Assembly (NCBI GenBank): GCA_021767625.1
Contig: JAASTB010000150.1
Span: 1-5,869, forward strand
Length of the DNA: 5,869 nucleotides
Reading direction: 5' to 3'
From: Wenzhouxiangella sp.
GTDB taxonomy: Bacteria; Pseudomonadota; Gammaproteobacteria; Xanthomonadales; Wenzhouxiangellaceae
Shown here: in pieces, positions 1 through 5,869 of the stretch
Layout of the letters: every line of letters begins with the position of its first letter
Position numbering within the stretch: the first letter of the stretch is position 1
Translations under genes and position numbers: made by a program
Notes under the pieces: generated by a model
Told to the model about the DNA's origin: nothing
Seen by the model: the letters and a program-made list of their open reading frames with translations, nothing else
Databases searched by the model: none

Positions 1-264
1 ACCGCCAGCCTGTTGCTCGGCGAGATGGCGCGCATCAACGCCAAGCCGGAACTGGAAATCTATTCAGAGGATGTCACGGCCAGCCACGGCGCCACCATCG
101 GCCAGCTCGACGACGACGCCCTGTTCTACCTGCGCTCGCGCGGCCTGCCGACCGAGGATGCCAACACCCTCCTCAAGTACGGCTTCGCCGCCGAGCCGCT
201 CGAAGGGCTGGCCGAGGCCCCGGTTCGGGACTGGCTACTGGCTGAATTGCAGGGGCAGTTGTAA
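1..264 (+). CDS. sufD: SufD, C-terminal part (Fe-S cluster assembly scaffold subunit), 5' truncated by window
   Basis: Only the last 87 codons are present, open from base 1 and ending at TAA 262-264. SufD is a subunit of the cytosolic SufBC2D complex, which builds nascent Fe-S clusters using sulfur from SufS. The visible part matches the end of the SufB/SufD beta-helix and its C-terminal helices. It has an SHGATIG motif followed by LFYLRSRGL, which is typical of SufD. The His of that motif lies 59 residues from the C-terminus and corresponds, from memory, to E. coli SufD His360, proposed to act with a SufB Cys at the cluster assembly site. The conserved His, together with sufS directly downstream, makes the call secure. 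Sequence upstream of the window should hold the rest of sufD and probably sufB and sufC. Confidence 0.93.
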   Translation, partial: TASLLLGEMARINAKPELEIYSEDVTASHGATIGQLDDDALFYLRSRGLPTEDANTLLKYGFAAEPLEGLAEAPVRDWLLAELQGQL

Positions 265-270
265 ACCGAC

Positions 271-354
271 AAGGTTTCAGTGTTCAGGTTTCAGGTTTCA
301 GGAAAGACGGGATCGAAGCCATCCTGAAACCTGAAAACTGAAACCTGAAACCTT
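271..354. repeat. Inverted array of heptamers (4 x GTTTCAG facing 4 x CTGAAAC)
   Basis: The left arm, 274-301, is four head-to-tail heptamers of GTTTCAG; the second reads TGTTCAG. The right arm, 324-351, is four heptamers of CTGAAAC; the second reads CTGAAAA. The arms 271-303 and 322-354 are reverse complements at 30 of 33 positions, separated by an 18-base loop (304-321). An RNA copy could form a long stem between sufD and sufS. There is no T-run after the stem, so it does not look like an ordinary intrinsic terminator. It begins 6 bases after the sufD stop and ends 28 bases before the sufS start. It resembles dispersed intergenic repeats, but its family cannot be named from this window. Confidence 0.9.
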
Positions 355-382
355 TCCCATCCGAAGGCACGGAATAGCAGAC

Positions 383-1633
<1,251 letters not shown>

Positions 1634-1640
1634 TCACCCG

Positions 1641-1658
1641 GCGGCCCGCGCCGGCCGC
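1641..1658. repeat. GC-rich palindrome between sufS and sufU
   Basis: GCGGCC at 1641-1646 and GGCCGC at 1653-1658 are exact inverted repeats around a six-base loop. It lies 8 bases after the sufS stop and runs up to the extended -10 of the sufU promoter. It could be a short transcript hairpin after sufS or an operator-like site. There is no T-run, so termination is unlikely. In DNA this GC-rich, a six-base palindrome can arise by chance. Confidence 0.45.
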
Positions 1659-1667
1659 TGGTAGAAT
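1659..1667 (+). promoter_or_regulatory. Extended -10 promoter for sufU (TGGTAGAAT)
   Basis: TG at 1659-1660, one base, then TAGAAT at 1662-1667 fits the sigma-70 extended -10 form TGnTATAAT with one mismatch. No -35 hexamer is apparent, which is normal for extended -10 promoters. Transcription would begin about 7 bases downstream, near 1674, within two bases of the sufU ATG at 1676. The mRNA would thus have almost no leader. The surrounding block CCGGCCGCTGNTAGAAT occurs again at 4361-4377 before the diguanylate cyclase gene, at the same position relative to the start. Prediction from sequence only. Confidence 0.55.
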
Positions 1668-1675
1668 TCCGCTCC

Positions 1676-2101
1676 ATGGCGCTCGACAAGCTCTACCAGC
1701 AGGTCATCCTCGACCACAACCGCTCCCCGCGCCACTACGGCCGACTCGAAGGCGCAACCCACAGCGCCCGCGGCCATGATGCGCTGTGCGGGGACGACAT
1801 CCTGGTCGAACTGCGCGTGGCCGACGGAAAGATCCAGGAAGCCGCCTTCTCCGGTGAGGCCTGCGCAATCACCACCGCCAGCGCCTCGATGTTGATGGAC
1901 TGGCTCGTGGGGCGCTCCAGGAGCGAAGTCGCGCTCGAGCATGCGCATTTCGCCCAGCTGCTCGATGATCCCGAGCTCCCCGATCGCCCCGAACTGGGGG
2001 CTATCAACCACCTCCGCGCCGTAAGCGGCTTCCCGGCCCGTGTACGTAACACCCTATTGCCATGGCGCGCCACTCTACAGGCGCTTGAGCGCCAGCAGTA
2101 G
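1676..2101 (+). CDS. sufU: SufU-like Fe-S assembly / sulfur-transfer protein with an altered zinc site
   Basis: 141 residues of the IscU/NifU-N fold, SufU branch. SufU accepts persulfide sulfur from SufS and passes it to the SUF scaffold. Family marks are the LYQQVILDHNRSPRHYG opening, ALCGDD with Cys38 and Asp40, FSGEACAITTASASML with Cys63, the extra ~20-residue segment between the second and third ligands, and the FPARVR...LPW ending. It lacks the LPPVK motif of true IscU. With an offset of three, Cys38, Asp40 and Cys63 match Bacillus SufU Cys41, Asp43 and Cys66. The residue matching zinc ligand Cys128 is Asn125 (AAC, 2048-2050). Zinc binding may therefore be weakened or the role changed. 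The start ATG 1676 has no good Shine-Dalgarno, consistent with the promoter next to it. It is the last suf gene seen; no sufT or sufE follows. Confidence 0.9.
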   Translation: MALDKLYQQVILDHNRSPRHYGRLEGATHSARGHDALCGDDILVELRVADGKIQEAAFSGEACAITTASASMLMDWLVGRSRSEVALEHAHFAQLLDDPELPDRPELGAINHLRAVSGFPARVRNTLLPWRATLQALERQQ

Positions 2102-2425
2102 CTGTCCGAGACCGAAACCACCGCTGCCTCGACTCGCCTCAGGCACCGTCGAACCTTGGAATCAACCGTCAGTCGTGGCATGCTCGACTTGGTGTTGAGA
2201 GTGGCGGGCTCACTGAGTTGGCGAAGTCTTCCGGCAAGTTTTCCCGAGACTATACGGCCGATAAGGCGCGTAGCATCACCCCGGACAAGGTTGCATTGCC
2301 CAGAATTCAGACCGCTATCGGCGCGGTTGCTTCAGAACGCATACTGAACGGCCAATCAGCCGACTTGGTCACTAATAGCCACATTCCAAAACCTGGTCAC
2401 CAGTTAGCTTAAAGGGAGAGAGAGC
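2102..2425. other. 324-base stretch with no convincing gene, lower GC than the suf genes
   Basis: No reading frame here resembles a known family. The best candidate is a 64-codon frame from TTG 2218 to TAA 2410-2412. It has no clear Shine-Dalgarno, a composition that is not clearly coding, and a stop that touches the ribosome binding site of the next gene; it might be a small leader peptide or chance. A small palindrome CTGGTCACCAG lies at 2393-2403, directly followed by TTAGCT, so that GTTAGCT at 2403-2409 matches six of seven positions of an integron core site (GTTRRRY). I see no clear promoter, terminator or RNA gene. The segment probably marks the junction between the suf operon and the accessory insert. 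Confidence 0.5.
2413..2420 (+). promoter_or_regulatory. Shine-Dalgarno AGGGAGAG that sets the TTG start at 2426
   Basis: The purine-rich run AGGGAGAG ends five bases before TTG 2426 and is the strongest ribosome binding site in the window. It favours this TTG start over the in-frame ATG at 2450, which has no comparable site upstream. Confidence 0.6.
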
Positions 2426-2761
2426 TTGTCTTCAATTACAAAACTGCTGATGTCGTCGCAGTTTTTGACCCTGTTTCTGCTGCCAATTGCGGCCATTGCC
2501 CTCTCAATTGTAATTTGGAAGAAGTCCGAAAGAAGATTCGCGCTCCTGGCTGCCGGATTATGGTTGCGGACTATCGGCGCCTTCGCGATGGCGTTTCCTG
2601 TATGGACGCCATATCAACGAGGAAATATGGGTGGCGCTGGCTGGAGTGAAGTCACCCGATACCTATCCAGTCTGGGAGTGCTGGGAGACTTACTAATCGT
2701 TCTGGCTATCGCGATTCTCGCCGTATCAGCCCTTGTTTCGAAGCCAAATTCAGAACACTAA
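2426..2761 (+). CDS. Small three-helix membrane protein of unknown function (probable integron cassette gene)
   Basis: 111 residues from TTG 2426; ATG 2450 would remove eight residues. I do not recognise the family. Three hydrophobic segments stand out: about 12-31, 38-58 and 84-104. A basic patch KKSERR (32-37) separates the first two, and a polar Gly-rich loop (61-80, RGNMGGAGWSE) separates the second and third. The basic patch suggests a cytoplasmic loop between helices 1 and 2. No catalytic motif is visible. Codon use is AT-richer than its neighbours: bases 2461-2520 have 27 G/C in 60, against 41 in 60 for 661-720 in sufS. The stop lies 21 bases before an attC-like site in the same orientation, the usual layout of a cassette gene. 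Small hydrophobic proteins of unknown role are common among such cassettes. Likely a real gene, probably horizontally acquired. Confidence 0.75.
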   Translation: MSSITKLLMSSQFLTLFLLPIAAIALSIVIWKKSERRFALLAAGLWLRTIGAFAMAFPVWTPYQRGNMGGAGWSEVTRYLSSLGVLGDLLIVLAIAILAVSALVSKPNSEH

Positions 2762-2782
2762 TTTCGTGGATTCATGAATGAA

Positions 2783-2876
2783 AGTTGACAAGTCGCTCAA
2801 CTACGTTCCGGTCCTTCGGGCGTCAACCGGACGCGGCCAAAGCCGCGCCGCTTAGCTCAGATCTCAGTCGGTAGAG
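2783..2876 (+). mobile_element. Integron attC-like recombination site, probably degenerate
   Basis: About 94 bases laid out like an attC site. The left end is AGTTGAC (2783-2789), matching RYYYAAC at five of seven positions, followed by AAGTCGCTCAA, a common left L box. The centre has two stems: TCCGGT/ACCGGA (2807-2812 with 2826-2831) and CGCGGC/GCCGCG (2832-2837 with 2842-2847). The right L box is CCGCTTAGCTC (2848-2858). The right core should be GTTRRRY; the best match is GGTAGAG at 2870-2876, displaced by what looks like a small duplication, CTCAG at 2856-2860 and 2863-2867. Both cores are imperfect, so activity is doubtful. The site follows the membrane-protein stop in cassette orientation. 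The likeness to known attC sites is from memory. Confidence 0.65.
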
Positions 2877-2878
2877 GG
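2874..2878 (+). promoter_or_regulatory. Shine-Dalgarno GAGGG for the exported protein gene
   Basis: GAGGG lies five bases before ATG 2884, an ideal spacing, and decides the start. It overlaps the right end of the attC-like site, so the downstream gene takes its translation signal from that element. Confidence 0.6.
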
Positions 2879-2883
2879 TATTC

Positions 2884-3384
2884 ATGTACTGCACCAATCA
2901 TCTGCAGGCCTTTCTCCACAAGGCATCCATTGCACTTTTGTTGCTGCTGATATCCGGCAGTGTCTATGCCCACACCATAGAGATTGTCACCCCGAACCCC
3001 AGTTCAGGTCGGCCGATTACGGCGCATATGGAAGGCATGGCGCCTTGGGTGTCTCCCTGGCAAGAGGCCTACGTGGAGCTGGAGGGTTCGACGGTCTACG
3101 TGTATGGGACGATCGGGTACGGTATCGCGCAGCTTCTTACGCCTTATGAATTTCAGGTCAGCCTTGGATCCTTGCCGCCGGGGGACTACGAGGTAGTCTA
3201 TTTCGGTCGGTTCGAAGGGGATCCCGAATATCAGGAATGGGACTCGGTTGCGCTCGGCGTCGGGCCGATACTGCCGGTTCCGGCGCTATCGTATGCGGGC
3301 CTCCTGGCCCTGGGTATCCTCCTGGTTCTTATGGCGTCTGTGGTGCTTAGAAACAGCAATCGATTTGGAGAGAAACAACCATGA
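2884..3384 (+). CDS. Exported protein with IPTL/PEP-CTERM-like sorting tail
   Basis: 166 residues, family of the main domain not recognised. Residues 1-29 form a Sec signal peptide with a Leu-rich core (ALLLLLIS) and probable cleavage after SVYA, leaving His30 as the new N-terminus. Residues 30-126 look like a small beta-sandwich with alternating hydrophobic residues and an LPPGDYEV turn typical of Ig-like folds. The C-terminus follows the three-part sorting pattern: PVPALSYAGL (131-140), a hydrophobic helix to about 155, then a short basic tail (R156, R160). This resembles the IPTL-CTERM/PEP-CTERM signals that exosortases process, IPTL being linked to exosortase H. The mature protein would act outside the inner membrane. 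The stop overlaps the next start as ATGA (3381-3384), so the two are likely co-translated. No exosortase gene is in the window. Confidence 0.82.
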   Translation: MYCTNHLQAFLHKASIALLLLLISGSVYAHTIEIVTPNPSSGRPITAHMEGMAPWVSPWQEAYVELEGSTVYVYGTIGYGIAQLLTPYEFQVSLGSLPPGDYEVVYFGRFEGDPEYQEWDSVALGVGPILPVPALSYAGLLALGILLVLMASVVLRNSNRFGEKQP

Positions 3385-4277
3385 GCCTTGCGAGAAAAGG
3401 GCTGGAAGGTTTCGTTTTTGGGCTCGGGCTGGCAGTCGCCATGGCGATCGTGCATCTCGCCTACATATTCTGGGTTGTCCCGACGACGCTTGAGCAGTTC
3501 GTTCTGGATTCGTGGAATGAAGGGGAGGCGGGCCCGAATGCGAAGCCGGTTGTTTCGTCCGCGCCCGAGTTGCGGCTGTCGTCGGAGTATCTGGGCTCCT
3601 CCGGAAGCTACTCCGGTCGGTTTTCGATGGGAGATTACTCGATTCTGGCATCCGGCGAAGGGATCATCCGGGGAGACGTCGTCAGCGGCACGGAGCCGGT
3701 AGAAGGATTGAAGATCCGGCTCGGGCTGAACGGCACGGTGATGACGCAGTGGGCTCGCTCAGATCCGGGTGGTCGCTACGAGATTGCCGTTCCGCCGGGC
3801 GAGTACCGGATCGATGCATTCGAGATCGATGCTGCCTCGGCTGGCGAGGCGCTCGGTGGCAAGATCCAGCGGCCCGGGCGCCGACTTCTGGGTCGTACAC
3901 TATCGGTCGCCCCGGACTCGCCAGCGACCGGTCCGCGGTTCGAGTTCGTCGAGCCCGTTGAAAAGATCGGTCCCGTTGGGACGGTTTCCGCCGAAGACGA
4001 GATCGTTCTCGAGTGGCGGCCTTTCCCCGGCGCGACGGACTACGAAGTTCAGGTTTACGCCATTCCGGATCCTGGGGAGTTTTCCTCGGTCAAGGCCTTG
4101 CTTCCCCAAATGTCGCGACCGCGGGTCAGCGAACCGCGGATGCGCCTTTCCGATCTGGGCGTGAATGTGGAGCCCGGTATGGGGTACCGCTTCTCGGTCA
4201 CGGCATACGAGGATCGCCGGATGATTTCCCAGTCGCACGAGAGCTATTCCAGTCCGGATTTCACGGTCGGCGAATGA
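3381..4277 (+). CDS. Membrane-anchored protein with carboxypeptidase-regulatory-like and FN3-like domains
   Basis: 298 residues; ATG 3381 is preceded by GGAGAG (3367-3372) at good spacing. Residues 11-33 form one transmembrane helix after a short basic start, so it is probably a signal anchor with the rest in the periplasm. Residues ~35-90 are a low-complexity linker rich in Ser and Gly. Residues ~93-150 fit a carboxypeptidase-regulatory/CNA-B-like fold: GIIRGDVV, then a GGRYEIAVPPGEYRI hairpin. Residues ~194-296 fit a fibronectin-III-like fold: IVLEWRPFPGATDYEVQVY, later YRFSVTAY. No catalytic residues are seen, so a structural or binding role is likely. Its start overlaps the stop of the exported-protein gene by four bases, which suggests the two proteins work together at the cell envelope. 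Function is otherwise unknown. Confidence 0.82.
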   Translation: MSLARKGLEGFVFGLGLAVAMAIVHLAYIFWVVPTTLEQFVLDSWNEGEAGPNAKPVVSSAPELRLSSEYLGSSGSYSGRFSMGDYSILASGEGIIRGDVVSGTEPVEGLKIRLGLNGTVMTQWARSDPGGRYEIAVPPGEYRIDAFEIDAASAGEALGGKIQRPGRRLLGRTLSVAPDSPATGPRFEFVEPVEKIGPVGTVSAEDEIVLEWRPFPGATDYEVQVYAIPDPGEFSSVKALLPQMSRPRVSEPRMRLSDLGVNVEPGMGYRFSVTAYEDRRMISQSHESYSSPDFTVGE

Positions 4278-4325
4278 GTCGGATGGCCACCAAGAGGCCC
4301 CGGCGTCCATTGCCCAGTTTCCGAG

Positions 4326-4357
4326 GCGTCCCGCACCGGGCGCACGCGTCGGGATGC
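4326..4357. repeat. Inverted repeat in the gap before the diguanylate cyclase gene
   Basis: GCGTCCCG (4326-4333) pairs with CGGGATGC (4350-4357) over eight bases with one G-T pair and a 16-base loop. It lies after the stop at 4277 and 11 bases before the extended -10 at 4369. It could be a weak terminator for the upstream pair, but there is no T-run; it may also be chance in GC-rich DNA. Confidence 0.3.
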
Positions 4358-4368
4358 GTTCCGGCCGC

Positions 4369-4377
4369 TGCTAGAAT
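4369..4377 (+). promoter_or_regulatory. Extended -10 promoter for the diguanylate cyclase gene (TGCTAGAAT)
   Basis: TG at 4369-4370, one base, then TAGAAT at 4372-4377. Seven bases past the hexamer is 4384, the A of the ATG, so the predicted transcript is leaderless. No -35 hexamer is seen. The block CCGGCCGCTGNTAGAAT (4361-4377) matches 1651-1667 before sufU at 16 of 17 bases. The absence of a usable Shine-Dalgarno before ATG 4384 supports the leaderless reading. Confidence 0.6.
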
Positions 4378-4383
4378 CGAGTG

Positions 4384-5721
4384 ATGGCCATCGACCTCGA
4401 CGCTCTGTTCCCCAAGATCGTGGATTTGCTTCTCGACCCGGTCTTCGTCGTGGATGAGACGGGGCAGATCGTCTTTGTGAGTGATGCCTGCCGGAGTTTG
4501 CTTGGATACCAACCGGATGAGCTGGTGGGTACCAGGGTACTCGATCACGTACACCCGGAAGATCGGGAACGGACGCGTGCCGCGGCAGAACGCATCATGC
4601 GTGGAGGCTCGCATATCGATTTCGAGAACCGGTATGTCCGCAAGGACGGTGGGGTTGTCCATATCCTCTGGTCTGCCCGCTGGTCCGAGGAACATCGGGC
4701 CCGAATCGCCGTGGCGCGGGACGTGACCTCTCTGAAGCGGGCGGAGAACGTGCGGGCCGCGCTGTACCGGATATCCGAGGCCGCACACGCGGCCGACAGC
4801 CTGCCGACCTTGTGCGGGGCAATCCACCGGGTCATTGCGGGCCTGCTGCCGGCGGACAAGTTCTATGTGGCGCTGTACGACGCTGCCGGTAACACCATCT
4901 CCTGGCCCTACTTTGCCGACGACCGGCAGCTGCCTCGTGTTCCCGAGCCGCTGGAGGAAGACACCGCAATCGCCCAGGTGATTCGCTCCGGGTGCGCCCT
5001 CCTGGCTAGTCGCGACAATCATCGCCTGGATGCAGGCCCGGTTCGAGCCCCGTCGGGCACCCTGGATGACTGGCTGGGCGTGCCGCTGGTAACGGGCAAG
5101 GACGTAATGGGCGTGGTCGTACTCGAGAACGCCTCGCAGGGCGAGCCCTATACCGACAAGCATCGTGATCTGCTGCAGTTCGTATCGACGCAGATTGCGG
5201 CAGCGATCGAGCGCAAGCAGGCACAGGAGCGCTTGCTGCATATGGCCAATCATGACGCCCTCACCGGACTGGCGAATCGCGCGCTCTTCTATGATCGGCT
5301 GAAGATGGCGCTACACCGCGCGCGACGCGAAGGGGAATGCCTGGGGTTGCTCTACCTGGACCTGGACGATCTCAAGACCGTCAACGACAGCCTGGGTCAC
5401 CAGGCGGGAGACCGCTTGCTGTGCGAGCTGGCCGATCGGCTGGTTGCGTGTACGCGCGCATCCGACACCGTAGCCCGGATGGGCGGGGACGAGTTCACGA
5501 TCTTGTTGACGGGAGTCACGGATGCTTCCGGAGTCGATGTCGTGATCGGCAAAGTCCGTGAGGCGCTTGTAGATTCAATGAAGCTGGAAGATCGGGTCAT
5601 CTCGCTTTCGGTAAGCATCGGGAGGGCGGTTTACCCGGACGACGGCGAGCTGCCGGATTCCCTGGTGCGCCGGGCCGATGCCGACATGTACGAGCACAAG
5701 CGGCGCTTGCGCGCGGGATGA
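4384..5721 (+). CDS. PAS-GAF-GGDEF diguanylate cyclase
   Basis: 445 residues from ATG 4384; GTG 4381 directly before is an alternative, but the predicted transcript starts at 4384. Numbers below count from the GTG. The protein makes cyclic di-GMP from two GTP. A PAS domain spans about 11-118 (DPVFVVDETGQIVFVSDA, HPEDR, closing ARDVTSLKRAE). A GAF domain follows at about 126-280, ending in a helix IERKQAQERLLHMANHD that links to the GGDEF domain (about 285-446). The active site is intact: Asp327, Asn335 and Asp344 in the DLDDLKTVND...AGD region, and GGDEF at 368-372. RASD at 359-362, five residues before, is a complete product-inhibition I-site. There is no transmembrane helix, so it is probably a cytosolic sensor. 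Its ligand cannot be read from the sequence. No EAL domain follows, so it is likely synthesis-only. Confidence 0.95.
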   Translation: MAIDLDALFPKIVDLLLDPVFVVDETGQIVFVSDACRSLLGYQPDELVGTRVLDHVHPEDRERTRAAAERIMRGGSHIDFENRYVRKDGGVVHILWSARWSEEHRARIAVARDVTSLKRAENVRAALYRISEAAHAADSLPTLCGAIHRVIAGLLPADKFYVALYDAAGNTISWPYFADDRQLPRVPEPLEEDTAIAQVIRSGCALLASRDNHRLDAGPVRAPSGTLDDWLGVPLVTGKDVMGVVVLENASQGEPYTDKHRDLLQFVSTQIAAAIERKQAQERLLHMANHDALTGLANRALFYDRLKMALHRARREGECLGLLYLDLDDLKTVNDSLGHQAGDRLLCELADRLVACTRASDTVARMGGDEFTILLTGVTDASGVDVVIGKVREALVDSMKLEDRVISLSVSIGRAVYPDDGELPDSLVRRADADMYEHKRRLRAG

Positions 5722-5748
5722 CCGCACTCCCGCTGCTTTGCTTGGCGC

Positions 5749-5768
5749 GCCAGGATCCCTGTCCTGGC
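5749..5768 (+). terminator. Short hairpin after the diguanylate cyclase gene, possible weak terminator
   Basis: GCCAGGA (5749-5755) and TCCTGGC (5762-5768) are exact inverted repeats with a six-base loop, 27 bases after the stop at 5721. Only two T bases follow, so it would be a weak intrinsic terminator at best; it may instead stabilise the 3' end. Confidence 0.35.
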
Positions 5769-5869
5769 TTCAGGATTCGAAGCGGTCGGAGAAGAGAGCG
5801 TTGTGGCGTTCGTCCGATAAGCCAGCGCCACTTGCAGCGGCAGGTCGCTCAAAGCGTTCCTGGGATCAG

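Noticed and set aside
271..354. Heptamer array as a CRISPR array or intrinsic terminator
   Set aside because: There are no unique spacers between repeat units, and the stem is not followed by a T-run; it is an inverted tandem repeat.
2156..2347. 63-codon plus-strand frame after sufU
   Set aside because: Arg/Ser/Pro-rich translation typical of noncoding GC-rich DNA, no Shine-Dalgarno, and overlapped by another equally unsupported frame.
2785..2790. Perfect TTGACA, a possible -35 box for the 2884 gene
   Set aside because: No -10-like hexamer occurs at 16-18 bases downstream (the spot is CCGGTC), and the bases belong to the left end of the attC-like site.
4261..5253. Long minus-strand open frame of 330 codons across the diguanylate cyclase gene
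   Set aside because: Shadow of the PAS-GAF coding region; no recognisable domain and no ribosome binding site.
5776..5868. Possible C-terminus of a convergent minus-strand gene at the right edge (a frame reading ...LSDERHNALFSDRFES and stop)
   Set aside because: The frame is closed by TGA at 5868-5866 at the window edge and has no start codon, so it cannot be the end of a longer gene unless there is a frameshift.

Overview
The window is GC-rich, densely coded bacterial DNA read almost entirely on the + strand. It looks like a gammaproteobacterium, perhaps near the Xanthomonadales or Chromatiales. This rests on a SufD-SufS-SufU type SUF operon, a PAS-GAF-GGDEF signalling protein, an exported protein with an IPTL/PEP-CTERM-like tail, an integron-type attC site, and short intergenic heptamer repeats. 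The lineage is an inference and could be wrong.

Left part (1-2101): the 3' end of a suf iron-sulfur cluster assembly operon. It holds the C-terminus of SufD, a complete SufS cysteine desulfurase and a SufU-like protein. A near-perfect inverted array of four plus four heptamers fills the sufD-sufS gap. Between sufS and sufU there is an extended -10 promoter so close to the ATG that the sufU transcript could be nearly leaderless. SufU has Asn where the third Cys zinc ligand of Bacillus SufU sits. SufS has Asn where Bacillus SufS carries the His that swaps onto that zinc. The pair therefore appears to have lost the known zinc-ligand-swap docking chemistry.

Middle part (2102-2883): an AT-richer accessory segment. 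After about 320 bases with no convincing gene comes a small three-helix membrane protein of unknown function. An attC-like integron recombination site follows its stop codon directly. This is the layout of an integron gene cassette, possibly a relic or solitary one, since no integrase is visible. The right end of the attC-like site reads like a tRNA D-arm and supplies the ribosome binding site of the next gene.

Right part (2884-5869): two translationally coupled envelope genes. The first encodes a secreted protein with an IPTL/PEP-CTERM-like sorting tail. The second encodes a membrane-anchored protein with a carboxypeptidase-regulatory-like domain and a fibronectin-III-like domain. After a short gap comes a soluble PAS-GAF-GGDEF diguanylate cyclase. 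Its promoter shares a 17-base block with the sufU promoter and would start the mRNA at the ATG. The last ~150 bases hold a short hairpin and no supported gene.
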